Assembly (NCBI GenBank): GCA_036583965.1
Contig: JAZBQD010000015.1
Span: forward strand, 67,302,830 to 67,366,829
From: Prunella strophiata
Lineage: Eukaryota; Chordata; Aves; Passeriformes; Prunellidae
Direction: 5' to 3'
DNA length: 64,000 nt
This document shows positions 8,987 through 19,690 of this stretch, piece after piece. Within the stretch, counting starts at the first letter, position 1; every line of letters begins with the position of its first letter. The position numbers were made by a program, and so were the translations under genes. The notes beneath the pieces were generated by a model. The model was not told where the DNA came from and ran no database searches. It saw only the letters and a list, made by a program, of their open reading frames with translations.

Positions 8987-11900
8987 TAGTGATTTCCTCT
9001 CTGTTTTTTTCAATACTCTTATATGAACAGACTTGCATTCTGATCTAAATCATGAAACTGATTTGTGTGCTTCTTTTGCCACAAGTATGAATGTCATCAT
9101 GATATAAACAGAATATCTTCCATTCAGGTGGTAAAGCTGCAAAAATTGTTTCTGGAACATAATATTTTGGGTGAGATCATAGAAGCCTATTTTTGTCCTT
9201 TTACTATAAACATTATATTGTACTCTCCTGAGAATGCCTTAGCTTTTTGAAGTGTATTTGTTATAGAAAGTGGAGCTACTCAGGTTTTATTTACTACACT
9301 TTTACTATGGAGAGGAAAACGATAATGGAATACAAATATAGGTCACTCTTCTAATCTTCATCTCCTATATGGTTGAACTTTCAGGCTGCAACTCGAAAAA
9401 ATCCTAGTTCCCCAAGATGTTTTACTACTAAATACTAAGCTATCAATAAGTAAGTAATGAGAATAAAAGTAATTTTTTTGAGTAAATAAAAGGAATAAGA
9501 AGCTGGTAAAAGCTATCTAATGTAAACATTAGTGGGGGGACAATTGTTTCAATTGACACAAAAGACACAGAACAAACACCTAGTGAGAGGAAAAAATAAA
9601 TAAAAAATCCCAGGAGCCACTAAAATTGGAAGCCAAAGTCAAGCTACAATAGTTGAGAACTGTCACAGACTTAAATGATATATGGAGTGGATGCTATTCA
9701 GAATTCCCAGATAACCCTTTGGCAGGAGTACTTTATGAAATGTTATTCATCCAAAATAAATTCTTAGAAGTCACAGTAATCTTGCTGCACCTTATACCTA
9801 GAGCTGCATTTTGGCAGAAAGGGTAGTCAAACATTCACCAGAGGCAGAGATTATAGACTGTATTCGTAGAGATATTTTCATCTTCAGTGATGTGGGAAAT
9901 TCTAGAGGCATGTGAAAAAGTATCAAGGTGAATGACATGAAATATCTTTGATAAAGGAGCAACTAAAGAATCTGAAGTCCTCTCCATTGGGAGAGGACTG
10001 TGCAGGATACCCTGTCACTCGTAAAGTATCAGGCTGATAATTTTCACATATGCAGCCTATAGCAAATGCAGTGATGAGAAAAAAACCACATAGATGAAGC
10101 AAGAATGACAAACATTTTGCTCCTGACTAATTTGTTTTACCAGGTGCTAGGTAGTAAAAATAAATTTATCATTTATGTGCTTCATTTCTGGAAATGAGTA
10201 AGTGACTTGCACAGTGAATATCATGTGGATTTGTAGAGAGGTAGGTGTGGCAACTAGGCAGATGCAAGTTATAGCTGGAGGTTAAAGCTGAAACTCAGTG
10301 GCATTGTTGTTCTTTTAATTCTGTGTGTCAAAAGGAAAAGTGTTCACAACCATACTATTTCTCTTATTTCTCTTAAGCTAAAAGCTTCCTTGCTTTTAGC
10401 AAATGTTAAAAGTAGCATTCTTGATTTTGTATAGCGTGTGCTATAGTCTTCAAAATACTGAGGTTGTTTTTAATACTTTATCCTTTTTATCCCTTTTATA
10501 ATCCTCTATTTTGTCACTTTGGTATATGCCAATTGCCAACACAGAAAAAAGATAATCATTAAATCATGCAATCCCAAAGTAATGTGGTTTATTAGAAATG
10601 TCTTCTGAGCTGCATTGCCAGTGTTAATGCAATGCATATCAAAATGGATCTGGGTGTCATTAAAGAATTACAACATTTACATTTTGCATTGGGCAATGGA
10701 CTGTTCTTTCCAAAGTATAATAGGAAAAGGTTTAGTAAAAGATAAAAATACTTGGCAGACCTAAGAGAAGAGAAAATGCAAAAGTAGCTTTTGACGGAAC
10801 AACTATTCTAAGAAGCCATCCTGAAACAACATACACATGAGAGGACCATGAGGGGAAAAAAATATCATCAAAGGAACCTATGGAGTAACCACAAAAACTG
10901 CTCAAGAGAGATGTAAGAGTACTTCTCCTCAGCATTTTAAATGGTCTGCATCATGAAAAACAGTTTCAAATATTTCTTCCTTAGTTTTTTCTTTACTTTA
11001 CTTTCTCTTCTTTACTTCATTTACTTACTATTTACTGTAATATTTGTGCTGAAAAACCCCTTAACAACAACAACAAAAAACCATTCCAAAACAGCTCTCA
11101 AAAAATAGACCACATTTTTTCCACTGTACTATAAAACCAAATTGGAGTCTGATATTACCTTGTAACTACCAAATGGAAATGAAAATGGATTTGCAAAGGT
11201 AATAGTCACAGTAGAGATCTATTAGTTTAAGACAATATTGCATAGAATATTGCAGCTATCCAGCATCCCCAAGTTAAACAGACTTTTCAGAATGAAGTAA
11301 ATATATCTCAGATAGTTTCATATAATAAGAGACATCAGAGATTTACATCATGTGTGATATGCTCACTAATGAGAAGTGTAGCCAGGATTATGTTCTAATG
11401 CTAAGAAGAGTCATTGTTGCATCTGGAGAATTTTTTACTGTAGAAATAAAAATTCTTGCTAGGGGTATAGGCTGAAAATGGATTTGAGATCAATTCTGAA
11501 CCTGAAAAATAAAATAAGCTGAATATAGATTTTTGAATAATGAATCATTTGGCTACACTTACTGATTTTTTTTTTCTGACCTAATTAAGTGTATTGAATT
11601 ACATGAATATATAATTTGCTTATTGGATTTTTAGGAAACATCCAATCAAAACTGAAAACAAAATCATGCAGTGTAAAATTCCTTATTTGTCTTCTTTATC
11701 CCCTTCCTATTCAATGTCACTTTTGCATCTGTCACCTGCACTGTACCACCTGGGATGTTTCAATTAATTTTCATACTGTTGTGCTAAAGTGTTGACATTA
11801 ATCTGTTGAAATATTTATCAATTGACAAGAACAAATGTGCCCACTGAAGTTTATGTAAGAGATGAGCAAGAGTTCTGAACAACAAATTCATATGGGTGGA

Positions 11901-12738
11901 CACCCATGCAAACTATTGTTATGTGATTAAAATGAAGAACTTAATAACATTTTTGCTGAATTAAAACTCTCTTCATTTTCAAAGAACTATGGGAAGAGAA
12001 ACAGTTATCAAGCCAACTTTTTTTGACTATCCATTAGCAAAAGTTTCACAGGCTTTGTGGGTCTTCATGACAAAAGCAGCTTGTAGAGCTACAATAAAAA
12101 GAAATCTATGGTGTATCCAATATATCTAGATAGAAAAGACAACCTGATTTTCTGTACTTGTTGACAGTGATTAATACATGAAGCTCTTTGGAAAGCAATC
12201 ACATGATGTGCTATAAAACTGAAAAGAGGTACAGAGCAAAACCATATAGAGCCCTGAAATGCAAAATACTGGGAATGATGAAGACCTCTTTCTTCTCTAG
12301 ATTGGGACCTCTACCACCAGCTTCAGCTTTCATTCAACAGAATAAAATGGGTCACAGAAGAATAATGAAGGAAATGGAGCATCAGATTATGTGAATTTAA
12401 TTTAAAGTAGTTAATTTGGGTGTCGGCCCACAGGGCAAAGGAGCCAACATTTTGTGTTAAGAGGTTTTATACGTGAAGCAGTGGAGAGCATTTTGCCTTT
12501 TTGGTGAAGTCAAGATCTTGGAGCAACATTTTGGGTGTGTAACACTTCTTTTTATGAAAGTAGGAACAAAATTCAATGTATAGGGATCAGAGAATTTGAG
12601 TCAAAGTCGTCCTACAAATTTATTCATGCAGGTATGTTCTGCAAAAAACACAGATGGGAGTCTGGAAACAGTAAATCCAGAAAAAATCTAGCCAGATATA
12701 CCGAAAGCAGGAATATCACATGATTTAAGATCTTTTAT
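8987..12738. other. Non-coding DNA, no gene seen
   Basis: AT-rich sequence with short ORFs only, 68 codons at most. A 9-bp-arm hairpin at 10377-10400 is listed separately. A stretch near 12420-12530 (GTGTCGGCCCACAGGGC and onward) is less AT-rich and could be a worn repeat, but I cannot name it. Confidence 0.55.
10377..10400. repeat. Perfect short hairpin, 9-bp arms
   Basis: GCTAAAAGC and GCTTTTAGC flank the 6-base spacer TTCCTT. The arms are perfect inverted repeats. It is not followed by a T run that would mark a polymerase III terminator, and no function is evident. Confidence 0.7.
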
Positions 12739-12900
12739 TAAAAAAAAAACAAACAAAAAAAAACCACCACCAAACAAATAAACAAAAAAGCAAACAAAAC
12801 AAAACGCAACAAAAAAGCCCAAACCCAAAACTACACACACAAAACCAAACATGAAAACCCAAACAAAAACGACAAACCAAACCAAAATCCAAAACCAAAC
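12739..12900. repeat. A/C-rich low-complexity tract
   Basis: About 160 bases made largely of CAAAC, AAAACC and CCAAAC runs. The complementary strand is a G/T tract with many GGTTTT-like steps. A 65-codon minus-strand ORF here (Phe/Val/Gly-rich) is an artefact of the composition. Confidence 0.85.
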
Positions 12901-15872
12901 TCATAGTACTACCAGAGTTGTCTTTTATGATGAGCTGTGTGTCTGAGGTATTTCTCCATTACAGTAATTCTGAGCAGGGAATGGCACCTAGTGTCAGCAG
13001 TAGAAATCTGTTCTCTCATGATTTCTGGCCTGTGTCAGGTGTACAAAGGGAAGCTAATCTTCTGCTTGTAACCCTTGGCCTGTTTTTTCTATTCCAGTCA
13101 GGGTTGTCCTACTCTATGACATGGAAACCTCCTCTTCAACTTCTGTGTGCTATAACAATCACCTGCAGCTGTTGAAGAAAGCAGACTGGAAGCAACTACT
13201 AATCTGAACTCTGAGTCCCTACTGAAAGAGTTCTAAGTGAGAAAAAGTCAAGCTAGTTGCAAGTTTGAGGTATTCTTATGGCCAAAGTTTTTCTTAACTC
13301 TTACTTGAGCATGTGCATCTGAGAGCAGAGTACAGAAGATCAAGGAGAGCAAGACTACTCCTAAGGTTCTTACAGTAAGCAGCTTAGAATTTCAAAGAGA
13401 AAGTTTGGAGGAGCTAGGTTTTATTAATCCTCTCCCAGTGTGCTGCTTCAGATGAGTGAGCTGAGAAAGGCACATGATTCACCCTTAAGTCTTCAAAAGG
13501 AGGTGCTCTCTCCTCCATCCCATACTTCACATAAGGCTCCTGCTTTGAGGGCAGCTCTGCAATACTCATGAGAATGTGCTTTTACTCTTTATATGAAAGA
13601 GATCATTGGCACAATGGGTGTAAAAATTTTTAGCTTAAACCTGTGGATAAGCATGAAGAAGCAGAGGTCACTTTTGAAGATTAGAAGCAGTTTGATTGTT
13701 AAGTGCTACCTTCAATTAGTCTAATCTTCCTTTTTCCTTGGACCGTGTTGGAACATTCTGGATAATAAAGTTTAAAGTCTAGTTTGTCAGCTGGCCTTCA
13801 CAGAAGCCTTCTTTTTGCAGATTTGCTAATCATGGGCAAACCAAATAGTACTTTTTGGATGTTTATAAGGATAGGAGAATGCTACCTAAGAACTGCATTT
13901 TACAAATATTTTGAAAAGGACCTCTTGATAATCTTATTGGAATGAGAAGGGTTCTAAGATGAAGGACATAGAATAGCAGTATCTCTGGAATATAGATATT
14001 AAAAGGACAAGTTTAATATATAATCTATAAACTAGATTGCATTGCTTGGTGGATAGGAAATACTATTCCATCTGTGATTAACTGGGCAGGTACCAAGTAC
14101 ATATGAGAAGGCTTGAATTATCTAGATTTTCAAAACAGCCCAAGTTCTTTCTTCTGACAGACTTTCATCCCTCAAATAACTGAGTAGAACTGTGTGATTT
14201 ATTATTATTTGGAGTGGATTTATATATTTTACTGTGTTAATGAGATTTTGTTTGGTTGCTAACAGACCTGAAGGGCAGGTTATCTAATATTTTCCTATAA
14301 GGAATAATTACAATAAATTTAGAAAATATAAAATCCCAGCTAGTGGACACACATTAAAATGAAGTAATAACATTCCTGGATCATCATTTACTTAATTAAA
14401 TGTATTATTTTTCTCTTTCTGTGTGGAAAAATAGAGCAAGGCTATTGATATACATGATATATTCACATAATTGTTTGGTTGGTTAGTTTATTTGTTTGTT
14501 TATGGGGTTTTTGTTGCAAGCAAACTACCTAACGATAATTTTGTGATTCTATCAGTAGAAGGTCTTTAAAACTTCAGCACTGATTACTAGACTGGACTTT
14601 GGAGATGCCTGAAGAAATAAGTTGCAGGTGTTGTCATAGGTAGAAGCTCATCAAACCTCATTATTACATCTTCATTTTAACACCATTTTCTGATTTTGCA
14701 GGCTAGCAACATTTAATGCAATTAGTGATCTTCTGTGATTTAAAGAAAGAGAAAAATTAATATCCTGACAGTTCACATTGCAATGCTGTTGTCACACAAG
14801 ACGAATTGGAGTTTTGAGGACAAGGAATTTAAAGAAAAAATTCCTACTTCAGTATTTTTTTTTAGCTTCAAATTTCAAATTCTCAAACATGTTATTGTAA
14901 TTAAGGACTTTTTTTGTGTTAGATATCTGTAGTTGTATGTCACCCAAATTTTGGATATGGTGAAATGGGTGTGAGTAGAATTTGATAAAATAACAAAAAG
15001 ATTGGTTTCGATATATTTTCCCTGGACTACGTAATGTGCAGAATGAGCTGCAGTTGCACCACTCCCTAATATAAAGTTATATAATTAAAAAAAATTTACA
15101 GGCCACATTTACAAAATATAGGTGTGAATAAGTAACAAAAACAAACCAAACCAAAAAACTCTGAATGGTTTGAAGATAGTCAGATGTTTATTGGAACAGT
15201 AGCTTGAACTATGAAACTCTTTCTTAAAAAAACCCAATAAATACTGGGGAAAGTTGAATAAGAAAATTGAGTGCTCTGTGTATCCTGCTATCCTGGTTAC
15301 AATGGAAATACTCTGTTTTTTGTGTATATGCTCAGAATAAATGTATTGAAAATTTAGAAGGTACAGAGAAGAGGTATTAGTTAAAAAGGGAAAAAAAAAA
15401 AGCAACTTGGTGAGCTCAAACTGCATGGGTTTTTTTCTGAGAGTACTCCTCAGTGATTGGTCTACAAGTAGCTCAGTGTGAATTGTAGATAGAAATAAAA
15501 TATTGTAAATGCCCATGTTTGGAAATTAAACTTAGAGAGAGTAGAAGTGAAATATAAATATGATGAGCACATTTTAACTGTGAATCATTGATTAAGTGTG
15601 ATTTTGGTGGATTCCCCATCATTGGAATTCTATAATTGGAGATGGGATATTCCTCTGCCAGACTGCATTTAGTTCAAAGAGAAATTGCTTCTGATTTATT
15701 CCAGTTACAGAAACTCTTCTGTTTATCTTTGTACTAGAAAAATAATAACAGTTTCTTACACCTCTAAAGTGAAAGACAGCTTCTGAAACAGGACCAGGAA
15801 TTAAATATTCAGCCCAATTAGGCTAAAGTAAATTCATATAAATATTTATCATAAATCTAGCTGTTTAACTTA
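12901..15872. other. Non-coding DNA, no gene seen
   Basis: The longest ORF is 135 codons on the minus strand (15109-15516). It is hydrophobic (many Phe, Leu, Ile, Tyr), as expected for translated AT-rich DNA, and matches no family I know. No named repeat is visible. Confidence 0.55.
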
Positions 15873-15964
15873 GTGGGTTTTTGGTTTTTTTTTTTTTTTG
15901 GGTTTTTTTTTTTTTTTTTTTGGGTTTTGTTTTTTGGGTTTTTTTGTGGTTTTTTTTTTTTTTT
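15873..15964. repeat. G/T-rich tract with long T runs
   Basis: GTGGGTTTTTGG is followed by T runs separated by GGG (GGGTTTT steps), and the tract is nearly free of A and C. It is the strand-inverted equivalent of the A/C tract at 12.74 kb. Confidence 0.85.
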
Positions 15965-17471
15965 CACTATACTGTCCTGGACAGCTTTTGTACCTTAAGC
16001 TGGTTCTAAGAACTGAGAGAAAAAATAAAATAGTCAGGTTTTCTTGTGCCAACATTTTAAATCCTTACAAAAATTTATAGGAACAAAGCAGATTGGTGTG
16101 CATTGTGTAAAAGAAAGCTCTTTATGCAGATAGTGGTTATGTGTGAATTTAGTCACATTTGCTTTGACCTTTGGGTGCAAAAAACTGTCAAAACAGACAA
16201 GAGAACAAAGCTTTTAGGTGGACTATTTTATGTTAAAAACTCTAATAGAGTGCTTCTCAAGTGCATTTTTAAGAAGAATAATTAAATTACAAAAGATCTT
16301 TCTGATTAAAAAATTATTCTGCTGGGTCTTCTGAAGAAAGTTGAGAGGATTATTTTGAAAAACTAGCCAATTTCAAAGAAGTAGTTATCACAGTGGGAAA
16401 GGCTATAACTTCTAACTATAATAATATCTCTACAGGCATGATAAATGTATCTGTGATTGGACCAATTGGGGTTTCATGGTCTGAAGCATTATGAATTTGT
16501 CAGTTCTGTTCAATTGTTTCCAGCAAAGTGACTCCATCATATTGTTCGTATTATTTGAAAGAAAAAAAATGTAAAAATCAAAATGAAAGGGTTTAAAATT
16601 AGATTGTGTTCTGACTCCAGGCAATCAGTCCTTGTCCAGAATCATTTTCCTATCTGTTGATAGATTCTTGCTGTAATATTCACAATCCATTTGCGGCTAG
16701 TCACAGCCCATTAGCCATCTGTTCTCCTATTAAGCAACTTTCTTTTTGTAATGTAAGTATTTAATTTTAATAAACTCTATCTGCTAAGCATCTATCTTAC
16801 ACATAATAAGGAACCATTTCAAACAAGGTTACTGGGCCATATAAAAGCAATATTTTTTTTAATGTACTTCCTTGGATATAGAAGGAAAAAATACAACTGG
16901 AATAGCTTGCAAATTTGAAAATATTTGAAATACAGATTATTGTAAATAAATACTAGTTTTTTAAAGAGTGATATGTACAACAAATTTTGCATGCTGAAAC
17001 ATTTGCCTAACTTGCCAGCTGTAACTTTGATTTTATAGATTGCACCATGCAGCAAAAGATCTGATAACAGCAATGCTTATAAAACACTTCAAATATGAGG
17101 CATAGATGACTAGTGTGTTTTTAAAAATCCACTTGTCTTGCTTTCTTATGGCAGTTTGGCAAATATAATGAAAAATATCAACCAACAGCTATGGAATTAT
17201 ATATATGAAGTTTAAAAAGCATAGTAGAAAATAGAATTAGGATTCTCAAAGTGATCTTCAGTTTCAAAATGTACACAAGGGTATTGTGATAATTTCTAAT
17301 TACCTAATCATAATTAATTTCTGACAAATTTCTGAATGAGATAGGACTCCCACAGAAATTCACTAATGTGTCAACCTATAAGATTATGGAGGAACACTTG
17401 GGCTCCAAGTACTTGAATTTTACAGCAGCAATAAAATTACCAGTTTTAGTGGAAGTATTGTTACTTGTTGC
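15965..17471. other. Non-coding DNA, no gene seen
   Basis: AT-rich. The longest ORF is 84 codons on the minus strand. The interval 16640-16730 is less AT-rich and lacks simple repeats. It could be a conserved non-coding element, but this cannot be judged without an alignment. Confidence 0.5.
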
Positions 17472-17609
17472 GGGGGGAAGTAGGGGGGTGGGTTTGTTTG
17501 GGTTTTTATTTGGATTTGTTGGTTTTGTTTTAATTTTGGGGTTTTGGTGTTTAGGGGTTTTTTGGGTTTCTTTTTTTTTTGTTGTTTTTTTTTTTTGTTT
17601 GTTTTTTGG
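17472..17609. repeat. G/T-rich tract with many G runs
   Basis: It begins with a run of six G and then GGGGGG again, followed by GGGTTTG, TTGGG and GGGG separated by T runs. At least six runs of three or more G lie on the plus strand within about 100 bases, enough for a G-quadruplex on paper. The ORFs crossing it (up to 105 codons) are low-complexity artefacts. Confidence 0.85.
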
Positions 17610-17690
17610 CATACTGCTTGTCTTCGGTTACAGTGCATGGTGTAAGCAAAGTATATATTCTACTACCATCATTATTACCTTCTGATGAGC
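17610..17690. other. Short spacer between G/T tract and LTR
   Basis: Unremarkable sequence. I could not find a convincing target-site duplication at the LTR boundary here. Confidence 0.5.
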
Positions 17691-18232
17691 TGTTAAAATG
17701 GGTGGAGAACTGCTTCTTTATCTTTGCTGTGACTCAACTGAGATAACTCCCTCTGGGAAGGCAGCTGCCACTCTGAGGGGGCCATGTCTGCTAATGGACC
17801 ACCAAGGACTCCCAAGAAGGACTCATAGAATTATACCACCCCATTGTGAAATTCCTCACCCTGGGGGAGGTACCAAACATTCCCACCTGTAGATAAACTG
17901 GGGCTTGGGACACCACGATCCCACCATTTGATACACAGAGGACAAGAGGTCCTGACAGCCACCACTGGTTCTTCTCGAGCAATGAACCAGACCTTTTACA
18001 GAATCACTGCTTCGACAAGACCACATTCCATCATTCCAACAGGACTGCAGCCACCCTTCAATCAGACTGCTACCAGCACCCTGACCAACAGATTGTCAGT
18101 TTAAGCCAATGTCTCTGTATTATTATTGCCTTTCTTTTAATTGTCCTATTAAATTGTAGCTCTGACTTAGAATCTTTCAAAGGTATTTTTGTTGGGATAA
18201 TTCCTCCTGTTTGTTATCCTTGAAACCAGCAT
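17691..18232 (+). mobile_element. Endogenous retrovirus solo LTR (family uncertain)
   Basis: The element opens with TGTTAAAATGGG, as LTRs open with TG, and is clearly less AT-rich than its flanks. Its text (for example GACTGCTACCAGCACCCTGACC at 18065-18087, and ATAGAATTATACCACCCC near 17827) matches, from memory, an LTR type common in songbird genomes. A polyadenylation-like ATTAAA sits at 18148-18153, followed by a T-rich stretch, as expected for the R/U5 part. I chose the end near 18232 because of ...GAAACCAGCA, a CA terminus. No internal retroviral genes are present, so it is a solo LTR. Boundaries and family are uncertain. Confidence 0.65.
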
Positions 18233-19195
18233 ATTGTGTTTTTTAAACTGGGTTATCTAGGATAATAACAGAATTCACTCGGACTATGAAGACTAGAGAT
18301 CCTACCTGTGATTTGGAATTTCAGTAAATAGTTTGTGGGGAACTCTGTCTTTGTCCCAGTCTCCTCTTTTTTTTTTTTTTTTTTAATTTTTAATAGTACT
18401 GAAGTAATCTGCTTACCAGTCATCTTGGAGAAAACACTGGTTGTCCTATTCTTCTATTCTCTAGTGTTTTGGTTTCTCTTTTGTTTCTTCTCACTTACTT
18501 TGCTTCTTGGTCTTTCATTTCTTTCACTTAGGTGAAAAATGCTCCCTTGCAGCTTCTACTGCAGTTGGCCTGGTTAGCATAAACCTAAATATTGCTCTCA
18601 CTCCAAGAAATTTTTTTGCTTCCTATTTTGAATTTAACAGGAAATAGGAAGGCTATTGAGACAATGCTGTTATTGTGTTATGTATTAAATAATAAAGTTT
18701 AGACTAAGATAAACTTTAAAGATAAACAATTTGGTTTAAGTAAAAGAATGTCTAAAAGAATTCCTGTAGCAAGACAGAAGGATCTTTCTTATAGAAAGGA
18801 CTGTGGAAACTATGGCATTCATATTCCCTAGAAATGTTCTGAACTTGTATATATTTTATTTTTTTTTTTCTTGAAACAGAAGAAACATTTTCTGTGGGGC
18901 AAAATTCCAGAAGACCCTGCATTTATAATTATAATATGGTCATATGGTTTTAAATATTCGGACATATCTAGAAAAAGAAGTTACTGTAGCAAAACTTCCT
19001 GAATAAATGAATTTTGTTCCACTCTCTTTGTGACATGGAACTTATTCTTCAGTAACTTCTGAATTAATGTATCTAGTCTGGATGGAATTGAACAAGGGAT
19101 AAAGGTGACGAAGGCTAAGTTCCAGAACTTTTTATTAAAGTAAAGGGCTGTCAGAGAAGCTTTGACAATAATACTGCTGACAGAGCTTAGTGCTT
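18233..19195. other. Non-coding spacer between two LTRs
   Basis: Contains an 18-base T run (18367-18384) and no recognisable gene. The two flanking LTRs belong to different families, so this is not a provirus interior. Confidence 0.6.
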
Positions 19196-19690
19196 TATTC
19201 TGGTTTCAACTGTGATAGGAGTTAATTTTCTTCTTACTCACTGGTACAGTGTTGTGTTTTAGATTTAGTATGAAAATAATGTTGATAACATACTGATGTT
19301 TTAGCTTTTGCTGAGCAGTAATGTACCTAAATCAAGGATTTTTCAGTGTCTCATGTTCTGCCAATGAGGAGGTGCACAAGACGCTGACCTGAACTAGCCA
19401 AAGGGACATTCCATGGCATAGGACAGCACACCCAAAATGTAAATTGAGGAGAGTTTCTTGGAAATGGCTGATCTTTCCTTGGGACCAAGCTGGATATTGA
19501 TCAACTGGTGGCAAGAAATTATATTGTGTATCACTTGTTATTAGTAGTATTGCCATTATATTTTACCTTATTGCAGTTATTCAACTCTTCATATCTCCCT
19601 CTTCTTATCAACCCACAGATGTCACTTTTTTGCCCTCATTCTCCCCCTGTCCCACAAGGGTGGGGGATGTGGAGAAAAGTGAGTAAGTTT
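19196..19690 (+). mobile_element. ERVL-type solo LTR, 3' end missing
   Basis: The order of blocks matches a familiar avian ERVL LTR: a start like TGGTTTCAACTG.GATAGGAGTTAATTTTC, then GATGTTTTAGCTTTTGCTGAGCAG, CTCATGTTCTGCCAATGAGGAGGTGCAC, AGCCAAAGGGACATTCCATGGCATA, TATTGTGTATCACTTGTT, TATCAACCCACAGATG, and a C-rich stretch before GGTGGGGGA. The last ~60 bases of the family (ending in a GGTTAAACC-like block) are absent, and the copy dissolves into unrelated sequence near 19690. The reverse complement of 45261-45854 carries the same blocks in the same order. The start is approximate. Confidence 0.8.

Noticed and set aside
6935..9038. Open reading frames of 692, 667 and 641 codons on both strands
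   Set aside because: They are products of the purine-only tract. Stop codons need T on the purine strand, so they cannot occur there, and the TTC/TCT/CTT complement has none either. The translations are only Lys/Arg/Glu or Phe/Ser/Leu runs.
12420..12540. Retroviral leader or primer-binding region
   Set aside because: GTGTCGGCCCACAGGGC looks unusual for the region, but no tRNA-complementary primer site, LTR or gene is adjacent.
15109..15516. 135-codon hydrophobic minus ORF as a membrane protein
   Set aside because: Phe/Leu/Ile/Tyr richness is what AT-rich DNA encodes by default, and there is no family resemblance or splice context.
15870..16080. Lys/Pro-rich minus ORF and Phe/Gly-rich plus ORF
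   Set aside because: Low-complexity artefact of the G/T tract at 15873-15964.
17368..17685. 105-codon plus ORF and two lysine-rich minus ORFs
   Set aside because: Shadows of the G/T-rich tract; residues are Gly, Val, Phe, Leu on one strand and Lys, Pro, Thr on the other.
17691..19690. A provirus with LTRs at both ends
   Set aside because: The two LTRs are of different families and the sequence between them is under 1 kb with no retroviral reading frame. They are separate solo insertions.
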